From positions 1-64,000 of the forward strand of contig CAZPUS010000004.1 in the NCBI GenBank assembly GCA_964589825.1: a DNA stretch of 64,000 bases. Direction: 5' to 3'. Positions 16,656-25,814 of this stretch are shown here, one piece after another. The notes beneath the pieces were generated by a model, which was not told where the DNA came from, did not search any database, and was given only the letters and a program-made list of their open reading frames with translations. A program made the position numbers and the translations under genes. Source of the DNA: CAZPUS01 sp964589825. Lineage in GTDB: Bacteria > Fibrobacterota > Chitinivibrionia > Chitinivibrionales > WJKA01. Position 1 is the stretch's first letter, and every line of letters begins with the position of its first letter.

Positions 16656-18212
16656 TCAGCGCTTTTTACGTGTTTTTTTGGGTGCAGGTGACTGTTTACG
16701 ATGCTTGCGCAAACGCGCTATTTTATTGACGACCTCCATATAGGCTTCTGCAGACGCTTCGATAATATCGGTACTGCTGCCGAATCCGTTGAATACTCCT
16801 TCTTTTACTTTACCGGTAATTCTTACCTTTCCGAGGGCTTCACGTCCCTCGGTGATAGAATCAAGACTGAAACTCTCCACTCCCACATCGAATCCCGTGA
16901 CCCGGTCAATCGCCTTTGTCATTGCATCTACAGGCCCGTCACCACAGGCCGCTTCCTGAAGGCACGCACCGCTACATTCGACGCGTACTGTCGCGGTCGG
17001 GATAATATCTTTTCCGCTGGAGACATCCAGATACTTGAGAGAATATATTTCCTCGAACGCATCTGATTCCTCCACTTCCATCAATGTAATCAGGTCGTCG
17101 TCGTAGACCGTTCCTTTTTTATCCGCAAGCGTAATAAACCGATCGTAAAATGAATTAATGTCAAATTCCGATTCATCATACCCCAGCTGAACAAGCCGGG
17201 ATTTTACCATATGTTTCCCCGACCTGCTTGTCAGGTTCATACGATTTTCTTTCAACCCGACAGAACGCGGTGTCATTATCTCGTAGGTTTTTTTTGCCTT
17301 CAGCACACCGTCCTGGTGAATACCGGAGGAGTGAGCAAATGCATTGCTTCCCACAACCGCTTTATTGGGCTGCACCGGCATATTGCAGATATCACGCACC
17401 AGTCGACTGGTTCGCATGATCTGAGTGGTATCAATACCGGTCGTCACTTTGAACAGCTTGCGTCGTACCTTCAGCGACATTACGATCTCTTCGAGTGCGG
17501 CATTTCCCGCGCGCTCGCCGATTCCGTTCATTGCACATTCAATCTGCCGGGCACCGCTTTTGACCGCCGCAAGCGAGTTGGCGGTCGCCATACCAAGATC
17601 GTTATGACAGTGTACCGAGAGTATCGCTTTATCCATGTTCTGCACACGTTCCATCAGCACCGAAACTATCGAAGCGAACTCTCCCGCCACAGTGTAGCCT
17701 ACCGTATCCGGAATATTGATGATCGTTGCGCCGGCATCTATCGCGGCTTCTACCGTGCGTACCAGAAAATCGATCTTGCTGCGTCCTGCATCTTCTGGAG
17801 AAAATTCCACCTCCGCACACTTTTTCCTTGCGCGTGATACACAGGACGTCACCATTTCGACGATTTCATCCTCCGACTTGCGCAGTTTCTTTTCTGCATG
17901 AATCGCCGACGTACCCACAAAGGTGTGGATCCGCGGATTGTGCGCTTTTTTGAGCGCATCCGCACACGCATCGATATCCTTTTCCGCGGTACGGGCAAGT
18001 CCGCATACCACACTCTCCTTTATCTCCGTCGAAATCGTACGTACCGATTCGAAATCCTGAGGAGACGATATCGGAAAACCCGCTTCGATGACATCCACTT
18101 TAAGACGCTCGAGCTGCCGTGCGATACGCAGTTTCTGTGCGACCGTAAGGCTGGCATTCAGTGCCTGCTCTCCGTCTCTCAGTGTTGTATCGAATATATA
18201 CACTTTTTCCAT
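16656..18212 (-). CDS. leuA: 2-isopropylmalate synthase
   Basis: Condenses acetyl-CoA with 2-ketoisovalerate, committing carbon to leucine. The 518-residue protein has the DRE-TIM signature FDTTLRDGEQAL at the N-terminus, the metal-binding VHCHNDLGMATANSLAA near residue 200, and GAGNAALEE-like ERAGNAALEEIVM. The C-terminal third is the LeuA regulatory domain, so leucine feedback is expected. The last dozen residues are very basic (PKKTRKKR). CAGGAGAC lies seven bases before the ATG. It follows ilvC by 49 bp in the operon. Confidence 0.95.
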   Translation of the reverse strand: MEKVYIFDTTLRDGEQALNASLTVAQKLRIARQLERLKVDVIEAGFPISSPQDFESVRTISTEIKESVVCGLARTAEKDIDACADALKKAHNPRIHTFVGTSAIHAEKKLRKSEDEIVEMVTSCVSRARKKCAEVEFSPEDAGRSKIDFLVRTVEAAIDAGATIINIPDTVGYTVAGEFASIVSVLMERVQNMDKAILSVHCHNDLGMATANSLAAVKSGARQIECAMNGIGERAGNAALEEIVMSLKVRRKLFKVTTGIDTTQIMRTSRLVRDICNMPVQPNKAVVGSNAFAHSSGIHQDGVLKAKKTYEIMTPRSVGLKENRMNLTSRSGKHMVKSRLVQLGYDESEFDINSFYDRFITLADKKGTVYDDDLITLMEVEESDAFEEIYSLKYLDVSSGKDIIPTATVRVECSGACLQEAACGDGPVDAMTKAIDRVTGFDVGVESFSLDSITEGREALGKVRITGKVKEGVFNGFGSSTDIIEASAEAYMEVVNKIARLRKHRKQSPAPKKTRKKR

Positions 18213-18261
18213 GATATCGTCTCCTGCAGTTACGCAACAATTATTCAGGTCGCTACACCGT

Positions 18262-19365
18262 TCAGCTGCTGTGTCCGCGTCCCGATGTTCCTTTCGTCGC
18301 TTTCGTCACTTTTTTTGCTTTGTTTTTCGGACGCAGCTGCCGAACTTTTTCTCCGGCGGTCCACATTTCCGATTTTCCGATTTTATCAAGCTCTTTGGCA
18401 AGCTGCTTTTCGTAGCCTTTTTTGCCACAGGAGCTGATAACCCGCTTGGCTTCTTTTCCGCTTTTTACCGATTTGTACAGCTCTTTAAAAACAGGCATAT
18501 TCGCCTTCTTGAATTTCGGCATCCAGTCAAGCGCACCACGCTGAGCCGTCGCGGAACAGTTGGAAAACATCCAGTCCATACCCTTCTCGTCAACCAGTTT
18601 TATAAGACTCTGAGTAAGCTCTTCCACCGTTTCGTTAAAGGCTTCGCTGGGGGTATGTCCGTGCTGACGCAAAACCGAATACTGAGCTTCCATCATACCG
18701 GCCAGGCCACCCAGCAACACGCCGCGTTCGCCGGTAAGATCGCTGTAAACTTCCTTTTCGAACGTAGTCGGGAACAAATACCCCGAGCCTATAACCATTC
18801 CCAGTGCCTTACAACGGGCATCCGCACGTCCGGTAGCATCCTGGTGTACCGCATAACTGGAGTTAATGCCGGCACCTTCGAGAAAATTACGTCGCACCGA
18901 CGTACCGCTTCCCTTTGGCGCAACCATAAGTACATCGACATCCTTTGGCGGTACGACCTTTGTGGTATCCTTATATACTATGGAAAAGCCGTGAGAAAAA
19001 TATACTGCATCTCCTGCATTGAGCTGTTTCTTTATTGTGGGCCAGATTTTTCTCTGCGCAGCATCTGAAACGAGCATCATAATGATAGTCCCTTTCTGCG
19101 CTGCCTCCTCCATATCGAAAAGCGTCTTTCCGGGCACCCATCCGTCTTTTTTTGCGCGATTCCAGTCCTGCGTAAATTCCTTTGCCTGACCGATTATCAC
19201 GTTACATCCATTATCCTTCATGTTAAGTGCCTGTGCCGGCCCCTGGACACCATAGCCGATAACCGCGATCACCTCGTTTTTGAGGGTTCGTTTTGCCTTT
19301 GACAGCGGAAAATCCTTGCGAACGACGACATCTTCCTTAACACCGCCAAAATCCATCTTTGCCAT
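18262..19365 (-). CDS. ilvC: Ketol-acid reductoisomerase (NADP+)
   Basis: Isomerises and reduces acetolactate or acetohydroxybutyrate with NADPH and Mg. The 367-residue class I enzyme shows the Rossmann motif VIGYGVQGPAQ (residues 36-45), VAPKGSGTSVRRNF, the metal-ligand stretch YSDLTGERGVLLGG, and the C-terminal helix bundle with EAFNETVEELTQSL. The first residues are longer than in compact class I proteins, and the tail is basic (KNKAKKVTKATKG). AAAAGGAGTG precedes the ATG. It lies 120 bp after ilvN. Confidence 0.96.
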   Translation of the reverse strand: MAKMDFGGVKEDVVVRKDFPLSKAKRTLKNEVIAVIGYGVQGPAQALNMKDNGCNVIIGQAKEFTQDWNRAKKDGWVPGKTLFDMEEAAQKGTIIMMLVSDAAQRKIWPTIKKQLNAGDAVYFSHGFSIVYKDTTKVVPPKDVDVLMVAPKGSGTSVRRNFLEGAGINSSYAVHQDATGRADARCKALGMVIGSGYLFPTTFEKEVYSDLTGERGVLLGGLAGMMEAQYSVLRQHGHTPSEAFNETVEELTQSLIKLVDEKGMDWMFSNCSATAQRGALDWMPKFKKANMPVFKELYKSVKSGKEAKRVISSCGKKGYEKQLAKELDKIGKSEMWTAGEKVRQLRPKNKAKKVTKATKGTSGRGHSS

Positions 19366-19485
19366 AATACGGCACTCCTTTTTAGAATGACTACGAATGG
19401 GTTTTTGTATAAACCCTGAAAAAATTATTCTGAACGATTTTCTGAATCCGGAACTTCATCCGTTTTCCTGTATACACCGCTTTCT

Positions 19486-19974
19486 TTATTTGCCTGCTGT
19501 ATCTTTTACCAAAGCGGCTTTTCCGGTACGTACGATCTCTTTTATACCGTACGGCTTCAGCAGGGCGATAAAATCATCAATGAGCTCGGTCGTCGTAGCG
19601 ATTTCCACGGTGATGGTTTCGGACGAGACCGATGCGGTTCGTGCGCCAAAAATGTCCGCGAGCTCGACCACTTCATGGCGGTTACTACGACTGGCCTTTA
19701 CTTTTACGATAACGAGTTCTCTGCTGACCACGCTTTTATTACGAAAATCAACAACCTTTATTACATCTACCAGCCTGTTGAGCTGCTTGACCACCTGGTC
19801 GATGATATAATCGTCTCCGGTCACCACGATGGTCATACCCGACACGGAAGGATCTTCGGTTTCCGCGACATTGAGACTCGTGATATTGTAACCTCTGCTC
19901 GCAAAAAGCCCCGCAATGCGGCATAAGGCTCCGTGCTGATTTTCGACAAGCAACGATATTGTATGCTGGGCCAT
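19486..19974 (-). CDS. ilvN: Acetolactate synthase small (regulatory) subunit
   Basis: Regulatory partner of the large subunit, giving valine feedback control. The 162 residues begin with an ACT domain (HTISLLVENQHGALCRIAGL, with SRGYNITSLNVAETED) and continue into the family-specific C-terminal ACT-like domain ending GKAALVKDTAGK. The ATG directly follows the ilvB stop codon (TAA ATG), so the two subunits are translationally coupled. Confidence 0.95.
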   Translation of the reverse strand: MAQHTISLLVENQHGALCRIAGLFASRGYNITSLNVAETEDPSVSGMTIVVTGDDYIIDQVVKQLNRLVDVIKVVDFRNKSVVSRELVIVKVKASRSNRHEVVELADIFGARTASVSSETITVEIATTTELIDDFIALLKPYGIKEIVRTGKAALVKDTAGK

Positions 19975-21708
19975 TTATTCCTCCATAATACTGTCTATTG
20001 ACTCACCGGGAGCCACCATTGGAAACACGTTTTCTTCTTTTTCGACGATAAATTCCATCAACACCGGTCCTTTTTCGGCCAGTCCTTTACGCAGTACGTC
20101 ATCCACTTCATTGTGCCTGACAGCCCGGTATGCGGGGATATCATAGCTCTGTGCCAGTGCGATAAAATCGGGCAGATACGGCCTCTTACATTTCTCGGGA
20201 CCATCACATTCGCCTTCTTTACAAACGCGTCCACCCCGAAGACAGGTTTTGCTGTACCGCTTATCGAAGAACAATTCCTGCCACTGTCGAACCATCCCGA
20301 GATATTCATTATTGAGTATCACGATCTTGACCGGGATATTATTGTTGGAAATCGTGGCAAGTTCCTGGATATTCATCTGGATGGAGCCGTCCCCGGCTAT
20401 ATCGACAACCACGCTGTCAGGGCATGCAACAGCAGCACCCATGGCCGCAGGCAGGCCGAAGCCCATAGTCCCGAGCCCACCTGAAGAAATAAACGAACGG
20501 GGACGCGAAAACGAATAATAATGTGCGGCCCACATCTGATTCTGTCCGACTTCGGTGGTAACGATGGCTTCCCCTTTTGTCTGTTCACACAACTCGGCAA
20601 CCACATACTGGGGCTTGATGGTATCCGAAGACTCTTTATATGAATAGAGCTGCTCGTTTTTTATGTTCTTCTGAAATTTCTTTGTCCACGAGCCGGCCTC
20701 TCTGGCTGTAACCTGGGGCAGCAGTTCACTCAGTATTTTTTTGGCATCGCCTACGACGGGCACATCAACATCGATAATTTTCGATATAGCGGCCGGATCG
20801 ATATCCATATGAATTATCTTCGCATTCGGAGCGAATTGATCGACCTTTCCGGTTACACGATCATCGAATCGTACACCGATCGAAATCAGCAGGTCAGACT
20901 CCTGTATCGCCGTATTGGCCGATTTCGATCCATGCATGCCGGGCATTCCCAGATAAAGCTGATGCTTTGTAGGAAATCCGCCGATACCCATAAAGGAAGT
21001 TATGACCGGTATATTGATCTTTTCGGCGAGCTCTTTCAGTTCGTTATGTGCATTAGCGATTATTATACCGCCTCCGGCAAAAATAACGGGCTTTTTCGCG
21101 TGTTCGATCAGTGATGCCGCTTTTTTCAACTGCCGCGCATGCCCGGTCAGACGCGGTTTGTAACCACGGATCGAAATGTCAGTCGGATACGAATAATTCT
21201 TCAGCTTTGAGGTAAAGATATTCTTGGGAATATCGATCAAAACCGGTCCGGGACGTCCACTTTTGGCGATGTAAAACGCCTTTTTCAGCAGCAGCGGAAG
21301 TTCCTCAATCGTTTTGACAAGAAAATTATGCTTGGTTATAGGTCTGCTTATACCGACGATATCCGCTTCCTGAAACGCATCGGTTCCCAGAAGCGGTGTT
21401 GATACCTGTCCGGTAATCGCGACCATCGGCACCGAATCAAGGTATGCGGTCGCGATGCCGGTCATCAGGTTGGTAGCTCCCGGGCCTGATGTGGCAATAC
21501 AAACGCCCGTTTTACCGGTCACCCTAGAATAACCGTCCGCAGCATGTGCAGCAGCCTGCTCATGACGTGTGAGTATCACTTCCACTTTTTTAGCGTCGTA
21601 TAATACATCAAACAGCGGAATAACAACGCCACCCGGGTACCCGAAAGCAACATCGACTTTCTCTTTTATCAAGGCGTCCAGCACAATCTGCGCACCGTTT
21701 TTTTCCAC
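19975..21708 (-). CDS. ilvB: Acetolactate synthase large (catalytic) subunit
   Basis: ThDP/FAD enzyme that makes acetolactate or acetohydroxybutyrate from pyruvate. The 577-residue protein shows the N-terminal ThDP glutamate in LTRHEQAAAHAADGY, the GPGATNLMTGIATAY region, and the ThDP-binding GDGSIQMNIQELATI...NN at about 430-460. A short cysteine-containing insertion (SKTCLRGGRVCKEGECDG) occurs after the RQWQELFF region and is not found in most homologs I know. Start is GTG 21708 with a very strong AAGGAGG four bases upstream. It is the first gene of the ilv/leu operon. Confidence 0.96.
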   Translation of the reverse strand: MEKNGAQIVLDALIKEKVDVAFGYPGGVVIPLFDVLYDAKKVEVILTRHEQAAAHAADGYSRVTGKTGVCIATSGPGATNLMTGIATAYLDSVPMVAITGQVSTPLLGTDAFQEADIVGISRPITKHNFLVKTIEELPLLLKKAFYIAKSGRPGPVLIDIPKNIFTSKLKNYSYPTDISIRGYKPRLTGHARQLKKAASLIEHAKKPVIFAGGGIIIANAHNELKELAEKINIPVITSFMGIGGFPTKHQLYLGMPGMHGSKSANTAIQESDLLISIGVRFDDRVTGKVDQFAPNAKIIHMDIDPAAISKIIDVDVPVVGDAKKILSELLPQVTAREAGSWTKKFQKNIKNEQLYSYKESSDTIKPQYVVAELCEQTKGEAIVTTEVGQNQMWAAHYYSFSRPRSFISSGGLGTMGFGLPAAMGAAVACPDSVVVDIAGDGSIQMNIQELATISNNNIPVKIVILNNEYLGMVRQWQELFFDKRYSKTCLRGGRVCKEGECDGPEKCKRPYLPDFIALAQSYDIPAYRAVRHNEVDDVLRKGLAEKGPVLMEFIVEKEENVFPMVAPGESIDSIMEE

Positions 21709-22026
21709 GATTCCTCCTTAACAGACAAGCGGTATTATTCGTATCGTAAGAGGTTGAATTTTTCACGCGACAACAATATATAAGTCCATAAAAATACTCA
21801 CTTCTCACCCTAAAAAACAAGCCCTTTATTACCGATTTACGAAAGAAGCGGAAAAGCTGTGGCTGCCAGCATACCGTCTCTTACACTTAACTTCATGAAG
21901 AGTAATAAGTTGCATCTGCCCCGCAACAACTTTATTTACCTGAGGGATACTACAGTATACTCTCCGTGTTACCGCATGATTTGCCGCAGCAACTAAATGT
22001 AAAAAAACTCCCCATACTCCATGTAT
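21709..22026 (-). promoter_or_regulatory. Upstream region of the ilv/leu operon (318 bp)
   Basis: On the minus strand a plausible sigma70-type promoter reads TTGTTT, 18 bases, TATTTT (around 21795-21824). The ribosome binding site AAGGAGG (21712-21719) belongs to ilvB. I looked for a leucine/isoleucine/valine-rich leader peptide with a terminator hairpin and for T-box features and saw neither. How the operon is controlled at the RNA level is therefore open. Confidence 0.35.
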
Positions 22027-24276
22027 CTATACTACCCGTATGCTTAGTACGGTAAGATCGTCACGAAATGAGCCAAGTCTGGAAAAAGTGCCTACATCTT
22101 CTACAATATGGGATATCAACGCCTCCGAATCAACTTTCAAATATCCCCGCATTAGTCTAAAAAGGCGCTGTTGTCCGTAATTTTGTTCTTTTCTGTTGGT
22201 GGCATCGGTAACCCCATCGGTGTACAAAAGATATCTCGTCCCACTGGTAAGAGAAAACGAGACCTCCTCCAGCAGAGACTCGAAAAAGGCAGTGTCCCGG
22301 ACTATGCCGAATGCAACCCCTTCGCTATTAACGTATTCGACGCTGGTGTCGCAGGCATAAATCATCATCGGATGACCGGCCCGTGCATATGTTGCATGCC
22401 CTTTCTTTTCATCGATTACCACGCATGAGGCGGTAATGAATGAGCGGTCGTCAAGATTCTCCTGCATAGCGCTGTTGACTGCACACAATATCTCTTTGGC
22501 AGACCTGTTTTTTTGTCCCTCGACACGAAAACTGCTGCGCAGCATTATCATCACCATAGCCGCCGGTACGCCCTTTCCACAGACATCCGCAATGACGATA
22601 ACCCAGTTTCCGTTTTCCTGCTGAAAATAATCGAGGTAGTCACCTCCGATCTGATAGGCGGGATAATACGCCCCTTTAATATCTATCGAACGCAGATTCG
22701 GTTTTGAATGCGGAGTAAACTTTTGCTGTATATGACGGGCAGCTTCGATTTCACCCTCGATACGCGCCTTTTCGCTAAACTCTTTGTAGTATAGCGCATT
22801 GTTGAGACAGGAAGCCCCGTGGGCGACCAATGTCGTATATACCGTTTCCTCACGCTGCAGCATTTCTACCATGGAGGATGTGGTGAATAGCAAAAGCTTT
22901 GCAATTACCTTTTTTTCATTGACCAGCGGGAAAAAACAACACCCGGGCAATTCTTCAGCGATATCGCCGAAATAGTCTGATAATGCAATACCGTTATCGG
23001 ATGAGCTAATGACCCGGGCGCGTGGTGTATCGCTGTTTTTACGTGAGTTGGAAAACTTTTCAGCAGCTTCTATCCGCCTGCGACTGCGCAGTCGCTTAGT
23101 ACCGTATCGATATCTGAACCCCTCTTTCCCATCCTTTACGAGGATTACCCCTTCCGCATTCTCAAGCTTGGCGATGAATTGAGTGACGATCGCTTTGCAC
23201 AGACGTTTGATATTGACGAACTTGGAAAAGTAATAAGAATTGAAATTGAGAAAGCGAAGTTGTGAGAGACTGGTTTTCAAGTCGTCATTGGCCCGGTGCA
23301 GCTCTTTTGTCCGTTCCTTGACACGCTGCTCAAGTGTCTCGTTCATTTTACGCAACGTATCTTCCATGTGCTTTCTGGCGGTGATATCCCTGCTGATCCC
23401 CACTATCCCGACCACATGGCCTTGGGAATTATAATATGGAACTTTTGTCGTGGAAAGCCATTTGGTATCATTATCCACTGTCAGGACTATCTCTTCTTTG
23501 TCCAGCAACGGCTCTTCTTTCTCCATTACCCGCTGTTCATCGTCATAATATCGCTGCGCCGCCTCTTTGGAAAACACGTCAAAATCACTTTTGCCGACAA
23601 GATGGGAACGATCTTCGATCCCGAGCGCATCCAGATGCGCCCTGTTACTTATCCTGAAGCGACTGTCTCTGTCCTTTATATAAATATAATCGGGGAGATT
23701 GTCAATGAGCGTAAACAACAGATTCCGCTCAGACTCCAGCATGTGTTCTGTTTCTATAAGTTTGGTGATATCACGGGTAATACCGCATGTACCTATGGGT
23801 GTATTATCTGCCGAATAAACCGGTATTTTGGTTGCCGAATAATAGCGCCATTTCCCTTCCCGTTCTATTTTTTCAAATTTTAAAACCACCGGTACCCCCG
23901 TTGAAAGAATCCTTTGTTCTTCTCGATTTGCGTGTTGTGCAAATTGCCTGGGGAAAAAATCAGAGTCGCTTTTTCCCGTCGCCGCATCAGGAGTATCGAT
24001 GCCTTTATCTCTCGCCCATGCCGAATTCACTTTTATAAAGCGGCTCTTATCGTCCTTGAAATAGATATGATCGGGTACATGATCGACAAGCGCATGGTAG
24101 AGCTCATTGTCCCGCGAAAGCCTATCGAATCGTGTCTGCAGCTTCTGCAGTTTTTGCGAAAGCTGCTCGACCTGGTCAGCAAGACGGGCGTTTTCCCTTT
24201 CAAGATCTTTTTCTTTTCGATTACCCATAGAACCGCTCATTGTGTATTTCCCCAGTATTCCTCCATAGTCATTCAT
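22027..24276 (-). CDS. PAS-PAS-PP2C (SpoIIE/RsbU-type) serine phosphatase
   Basis: A 749-residue cytoplasmic signalling protein. In order: an N-terminal coiled coil (about 20-60), a first PAS domain (60-170, with DHIYFKDDKSRFIKVNSAWAR and ITRDIT), a second PAS domain (185-300, DYIYIKDRDSRF and GISRDITARK), another coiled coil (305-335), a GAF-like region (345-510) and a C-terminal PPM phosphatase of the SpoIIE type (535-749). The phosphatase keeps its metal aspartates in QIGGDYLDYF, IADVCGKG, LYTDGVTD and GSFRDDLTVL. It probably dephosphorylates an anti-sigma-factor antagonist, but no partner gene is nearby. Its start overlaps the uxaC stop codon (ATGAATGA), an odd pairing of signalling and sugar metabolism. 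Confidence 0.9.
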   Translation of the reverse strand: MNDYGGILGKYTMSGSMGNRKEKDLERENARLADQVEQLSQKLQKLQTRFDRLSRDNELYHALVDHVPDHIYFKDDKSRFIKVNSAWARDKGIDTPDAATGKSDSDFFPRQFAQHANREEQRILSTGVPVVLKFEKIEREGKWRYYSATKIPVYSADNTPIGTCGITRDITKLIETEHMLESERNLLFTLIDNLPDYIYIKDRDSRFRISNRAHLDALGIEDRSHLVGKSDFDVFSKEAAQRYYDDEQRVMEKEEPLLDKEEIVLTVDNDTKWLSTTKVPYYNSQGHVVGIVGISRDITARKHMEDTLRKMNETLEQRVKERTKELHRANDDLKTSLSQLRFLNFNSYYFSKFVNIKRLCKAIVTQFIAKLENAEGVILVKDGKEGFRYRYGTKRLRSRRRIEAAEKFSNSRKNSDTPRARVISSSDNGIALSDYFGDIAEELPGCCFFPLVNEKKVIAKLLLFTTSSMVEMLQREETVYTTLVAHGASCLNNALYYKEFSEKARIEGEIEAARHIQQKFTPHSKPNLRSIDIKGAYYPAYQIGGDYLDYFQQENGNWVIVIADVCGKGVPAAMVMIMLRSSFRVEGQKNRSAKEILCAVNSAMQENLDDRSFITASCVVIDEKKGHATYARAGHPMMIYACDTSVEYVNSEGVAFGIVRDTAFFESLLEEVSFSLTSGTRYLLYTDGVTDATNRKEQNYGQQRLFRLMRGYLKVDSEALISHIVEDVGTFSRLGSFRDDLTVLSIRVV

Positions 24277-25690
24277 CGCTCAATGAATAGCCAAAATATC
24301 GTTTTGCGTTCGAAAAACAAATGCCCCTGATCATCCCGCCTACAAGATCATAATCGTCGGGAACATATCCTTTTTCCATATCGGTACCGAGGACATTACA
24401 CAAGATCCGACGAAAGAAATCATGCCGTGGATATGAAAGAAAACTGCGCGAATCGGTAAGCATACCAATAAACGTACTGAGCATACCCAGGTTGGAAAGC
24501 GCAGCGATATGTCGCTCGATACCACTGCGGTGGTCATTGAACCACCATGCGCTTCCGAACTGGATTTTGCCCGGGATTCCACCGCCTTGAAAACACCCCA
24601 TCAATGTGCCCAGCGCTTCGTTTACCGAGGGGTTGAGAGTATACAGTACTGTTTTGGGTAATGCATCGTGACAATCCAGCCTGTCAAGAAATGCTGCAAG
24701 TGTGCGCGCCTGCTGCCAGTCGCCGATCGCATCGAATCCGGTATCCGCACCGAGAGATTCGTACATACGGGTATTGTTGTTGCGAAGTGCACCCAGATGA
24801 AGCTGCTGCACCCATCCCTTTTGCGCATCCATGACGCCGAATTCATACAGAAGCGCAGATTTGAATTTAATGACTTCCTTATGCGTGGGTTCGGATCCAC
24901 TTAACACTTTCCTGAAAATCTCATCCACCTCGGAATCGGTATATTCCTCTGCATACACCTCTTCTATTCCATGGTCCGATACACGGCAATCCATTGAATG
25001 GAAATAGTCGTGGCGTTTACGCAGTGCATCGAGTAATTGCGCATACGACTCGATCCGTGACTGTACCACCGATTCGAGTGTGGATATCCACTCTCTGTAT
25101 TCAGAGGGATTCTCTACCGCCATCGCTTTATCCGGACGGAATGTGGGAAAAACTTTCGAGTAGATATTGCTGTCATTTCTGATCGCCTCATGCCACGTAA
25201 GAGAATCGACCGGATCATCAGTAGTGCATACCCCTACCACTTTCATACGCTCCATGAGTGCGCGGGCACTGAATTCCGGCTGTGCCAGTTTTTCTTTGGT
25301 CACATTCCATATATGATCTGCGGTATCCGGACTCAGCAGCTCATCAATCCCGAACCAGTATTTGAGCTCCATATGCGTCCAGTGGTAAAGCGGATTTTTT
25401 AAAAGACCGGGGACTGTCGCCGCCCAGGCATCAAATTTTTCTCTGTCACTCCCATTACCGGTACAGTATTTTTCATCGATTCCATTCGTACGCATCTGTC
25501 GCCATTTGTAATGATCACCACCAAGCCATATTTGCGCGATATTATCGAAGGATACATCCCGCGCAACTTCTTCAGGGCTGAGATGACAATGGAAATCGAA
25601 TATCGGCTGATCCTCCGCATACGTATGATACAGTCTTCGTGCAGCATCATTTGTAAGAAGGAATTCGGAATGAATAAACGAGGTAGGCAT
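24269..25690 (-). CDS. uxaC: Uronate (glucuronate/galacturonate) isomerase
   Basis: Interconverts D-glucuronate/fructuronate and D-galacturonate/tagaturonate, the first step in uronic acid breakdown. The 473 residues match the amidohydrolase-superfamily UxaC proteins: IFDFHCHLSPEEVARD carries the HxH metal motif near residue 33, GGDHYKWRQMR follows, and the end carries LTDSRSFLSYPRHDFFRRILC. AAGGAG lies eight bases before the ATG. No other uronate catabolic gene (uxaB, uxuA, kdgK) is in the window. The stop codon overlaps the next gene by 8 bp. Confidence 0.94.
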   Translation of the reverse strand: MPTSFIHSEFLLTNDAARRLYHTYAEDQPIFDFHCHLSPEEVARDVSFDNIAQIWLGGDHYKWRQMRTNGIDEKYCTGNGSDREKFDAWAATVPGLLKNPLYHWTHMELKYWFGIDELLSPDTADHIWNVTKEKLAQPEFSARALMERMKVVGVCTTDDPVDSLTWHEAIRNDSNIYSKVFPTFRPDKAMAVENPSEYREWISTLESVVQSRIESYAQLLDALRKRHDYFHSMDCRVSDHGIEEVYAEEYTDSEVDEIFRKVLSGSEPTHKEVIKFKSALLYEFGVMDAQKGWVQQLHLGALRNNNTRMYESLGADTGFDAIGDWQQARTLAAFLDRLDCHDALPKTVLYTLNPSVNEALGTLMGCFQGGGIPGKIQFGSAWWFNDHRSGIERHIAALSNLGMLSTFIGMLTDSRSFLSYPRHDFFRRILCNVLGTDMEKGYVPDDYDLVGGMIRGICFSNAKRYFGYSLSDE

Positions 25691-25814
25691 CTACGTTTCT
25701 CCTTGTACTGACAGGTTGCATTTCTTGATTATTATTACTATATTACTCATAAATACCTTCTGTTTTACTACCACCGGATATTATTGTTATCCGATCCGAA
25801 GGGGAAATGAGCTT

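Noticed and set aside
21850..21920. Short minus-strand frame upstream of ilvB as an attenuation leader peptide
   Set aside because: The peptide (start MQLITLHEV) has no run of Leu, Ile or Val codons, and no downstream terminator/antiterminator pair is visible.
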